A stretch of DNA of 60,785 nt from an uncultured Granulosicoccaceae bacterium (GTDB lineage Bacteria > Pseudomonadota > Gammaproteobacteria > Granulosicoccales > Granulosicoccaceae). Every line of letters starts with the position of its first letter. Within the stretch, counting starts at the first letter, position 1. Under the pieces are notes generated by a model that had not been told where the DNA came from, did no database searches, and worked only from the letters and a program-made list of their open reading frames with translations. The position numbers and the translations under genes are program-made. The stretch covers positions 1 through 60,785 of the forward strand of contig CALIHW010000083.1 of NCBI GenBank assembly GCA_938020525.1. Reading direction: 5' to 3'. Positions 59,706-60,785 of the stretch are shown here, in pieces.

Positions 59706-59778
59706 CGAAGTACAACTTCATTCAACAACGAAGCACAGTGTTCAAAACCGCTTATGGATAAACAATCAAGGAACGTGA

Positions 59779-60785
59779 ATGCCTGAAACTGAGTTCGATG
59801 TAGTGATTGTTGGTGCGGGAATCATTGGTGCATTGGTAGCTAAAGAACTAACCCATGCCAGAAAACGGGTGTTAATTCTGGAAGCCGGTACCACGTCTGG
59901 TATAGACAGTAGTGATTCGCAGGCGTTTAAAACCTACAGCTCTTTTGTAGATCAATACCAAACGGCTTTGATGAAGATACCCAATTCACCGTACCCGCAT
60001 AATCCGAATGCACCATCTCCATATGCGACTGACAATGTACAGATAAAGTCCGGTGAAGTGAGCAGTGCAGGCTACACGGTACAGACCGGGCCGTATCCGT
60101 TCATGAGTAGCTACTTACGGCAGCAAGGCGGTACTACATTGCACTGGATGGCAAGTTGTCCCCGGCTACTTCCCGACGATTTTCGAATACAGCGGGAATA
60201 TGGCGTAGGGTTGGACTGGCCAATTGGCTACACAGATCTTGAGCGCGACTATGCGAAGGCCGAGTGGGAGATCGGTGTATCCGGTAACGTAGAGGATCAG
60301 CGTTATGAAGGAAAGACTTTTGCCAAAGGATATGATTATCCAATGGAGGGGTTGCCAGCAAGTTATGTTGACCAATGGATAGGGGAAAGAGTCAATGGTT
60401 CATTGTTTAGTATAGACGGTTTTGATTTTAAACCGTCTGTAGTCGGTCTGCCTTTGGCTCGAAATGGCATACCCAGGAAATTTCCGCTGAGTAAGAAGCA
60501 GGACGGGTTCCCGTGGAGTGAGAATTCCATGGTGGATGAAATTGCAGGCGGGCTCTACTATCGCAGCAAGGGAGCGGTTGGTGCGCCGCATTTGGGATTG
60601 CGATGCGAGGGTAACTCAAGCTGCACACCAATCTGTCCGGTTCAGGCCAAATACACTGCATTAAAAACGCTGGCTGAACTAAACCCTGCGCTGTGCGAAA
60701 TTCGGAATCAATGCGTTGTCAGCACACTTGACCGTGATGAGAATGGTCGCATTACTCGAATTAACTATCTTGATTATGGCAGCAA
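59779..60785 (+). CDS. GMC-family oxidoreductase, large FAD subunit (cut by window edge)
   Basis: The first 335 residues are present. FAD-binding motif VVIVGAGIIGALVAKEL opens it, GGTTLHWMASCPRLLPDDFR (near 120) is the typical flavin-loop segment, and GNSSCTPICPVQAKYTA (near 278) is the Cys-bearing segment of gluconate/sorbitol dehydrogenase-type GMC enzymes. It should oxidise a sugar, polyol or sugar acid and pass electrons to a cytochrome c subunit that would lie further downstream. AAGGA is six bases before the ATG. Substrate cannot be told. Confidence 0.9.
   Translation, partial: MPETEFDVVIVGAGIIGALVAKELTHARKRVLILEAGTTSGIDSSDSQAFKTYSSFVDQYQTALMKIPNSPYPHNPNAPSPYATDNVQIKSGEVSSAGYTVQTGPYPFMSSYLRQQGGTTLHWMASCPRLLPDDFRIQREYGVGLDWPIGYTDLERDYAKAEWEIGVSGNVEDQRYEGKTFAKGYDYPMEGLPASYVDQWIGERVNGSLFSIDGFDFKPSVVGLPLARNGIPRKFPLSKKQDGFPWSENSMVDEIAGGLYYRSKGAVGAPHLGLRCEGNSSCTPICPVQAKYTALKTLAELNPALCEIRNQCVVSTLDRDENGRITRINYLDYGS

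Overview
The window looks like chromosomal DNA of a free-living, probably marine or aquatic, Gram-negative proteobacterium. I lean to a gammaproteobacterium, but only moderately, because there is no rRNA or other marker gene. The evidence is outer-membrane and lipoprotein genes, a DUF1127 protein, an MbfA-type iron exporter, a DmdB-like acyl-CoA ligase, a giant Ca-binding repeat adhesin with a CTERM-like tail, and a sorbitol-dehydrogenase-type oxidoreductase. I saw no tRNA, rRNA, CRISPR array, intact transposase or prophage.

Layout. Bases 1-2077 hold the start of an AbrB-type antitoxin gene and a TPR protein. Bases 2231-22234 are dominated by two secreted repeat proteins: a cadherin-like/PKD protein ending in an SGNH hydrolase domain, and a 4620-residue adhesin with 36 Ig-like repeats, thrombospondin-type-3 repeats and a C-terminal sorting signal. 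Between them is a two-gene operon of an enoyl-CoA hydratase homologue and an acyl-CoA ligase. Bases 22804-24057 hold ten copies of a 7-bp repeat, a sugar-nucleotide epimerase gene and the relic of a UDP-glucuronate-decarboxylase-like gene. Bases 24049-35330 form a tight six-gene minus-strand operon. Its products are a glycoside-hydrolase/GT2 fusion, a DUF5916-like outer-membrane barrel, two paralogous GT-B glycosyltransferases and two ABC exporters. I read it as a machine that makes and exports an unidentified glycan. An IolG-like dehydrogenase is divergent from it and a Wza-like lipoprotein follows.

Bases 37690-46201 are a mixed region. It holds MbfA, a glutathione transferase, an MBL-fold lipoprotein, a DsrE-like periplasmic protein, a thioredoxin-like protein whose first active-site Cys codon is an in-frame TGA (a selenoprotein candidate), an EAL-domain relic, an MmgE/PrpD protein, a ferric-reductase-like membrane flavoprotein and a GNAT acetyltransferase. 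Two families of small CTAG-ended palindromic elements are scattered here. One of them has four copies across the window.

Bases 46688-60785 are rich in regulators. A LysR gene is divergent from a YceI-SDR pair. Next come a HExxH protein, a CadC-like regulator fused to TPRs and an alpha/beta hydrolase, a Crp/Fnr regulator, a DUF1127 protein and a large adenylate-cyclase/AAA/TPR protein. The window ends in an operon of an unrecognised protein, a sugar-dehydrogenase small subunit and a GMC oxidoreductase that runs off the edge.

The candidates most worth following are the TGA-containing thioredoxin at 41476-41883 and the glycan operon at 24049-35330.
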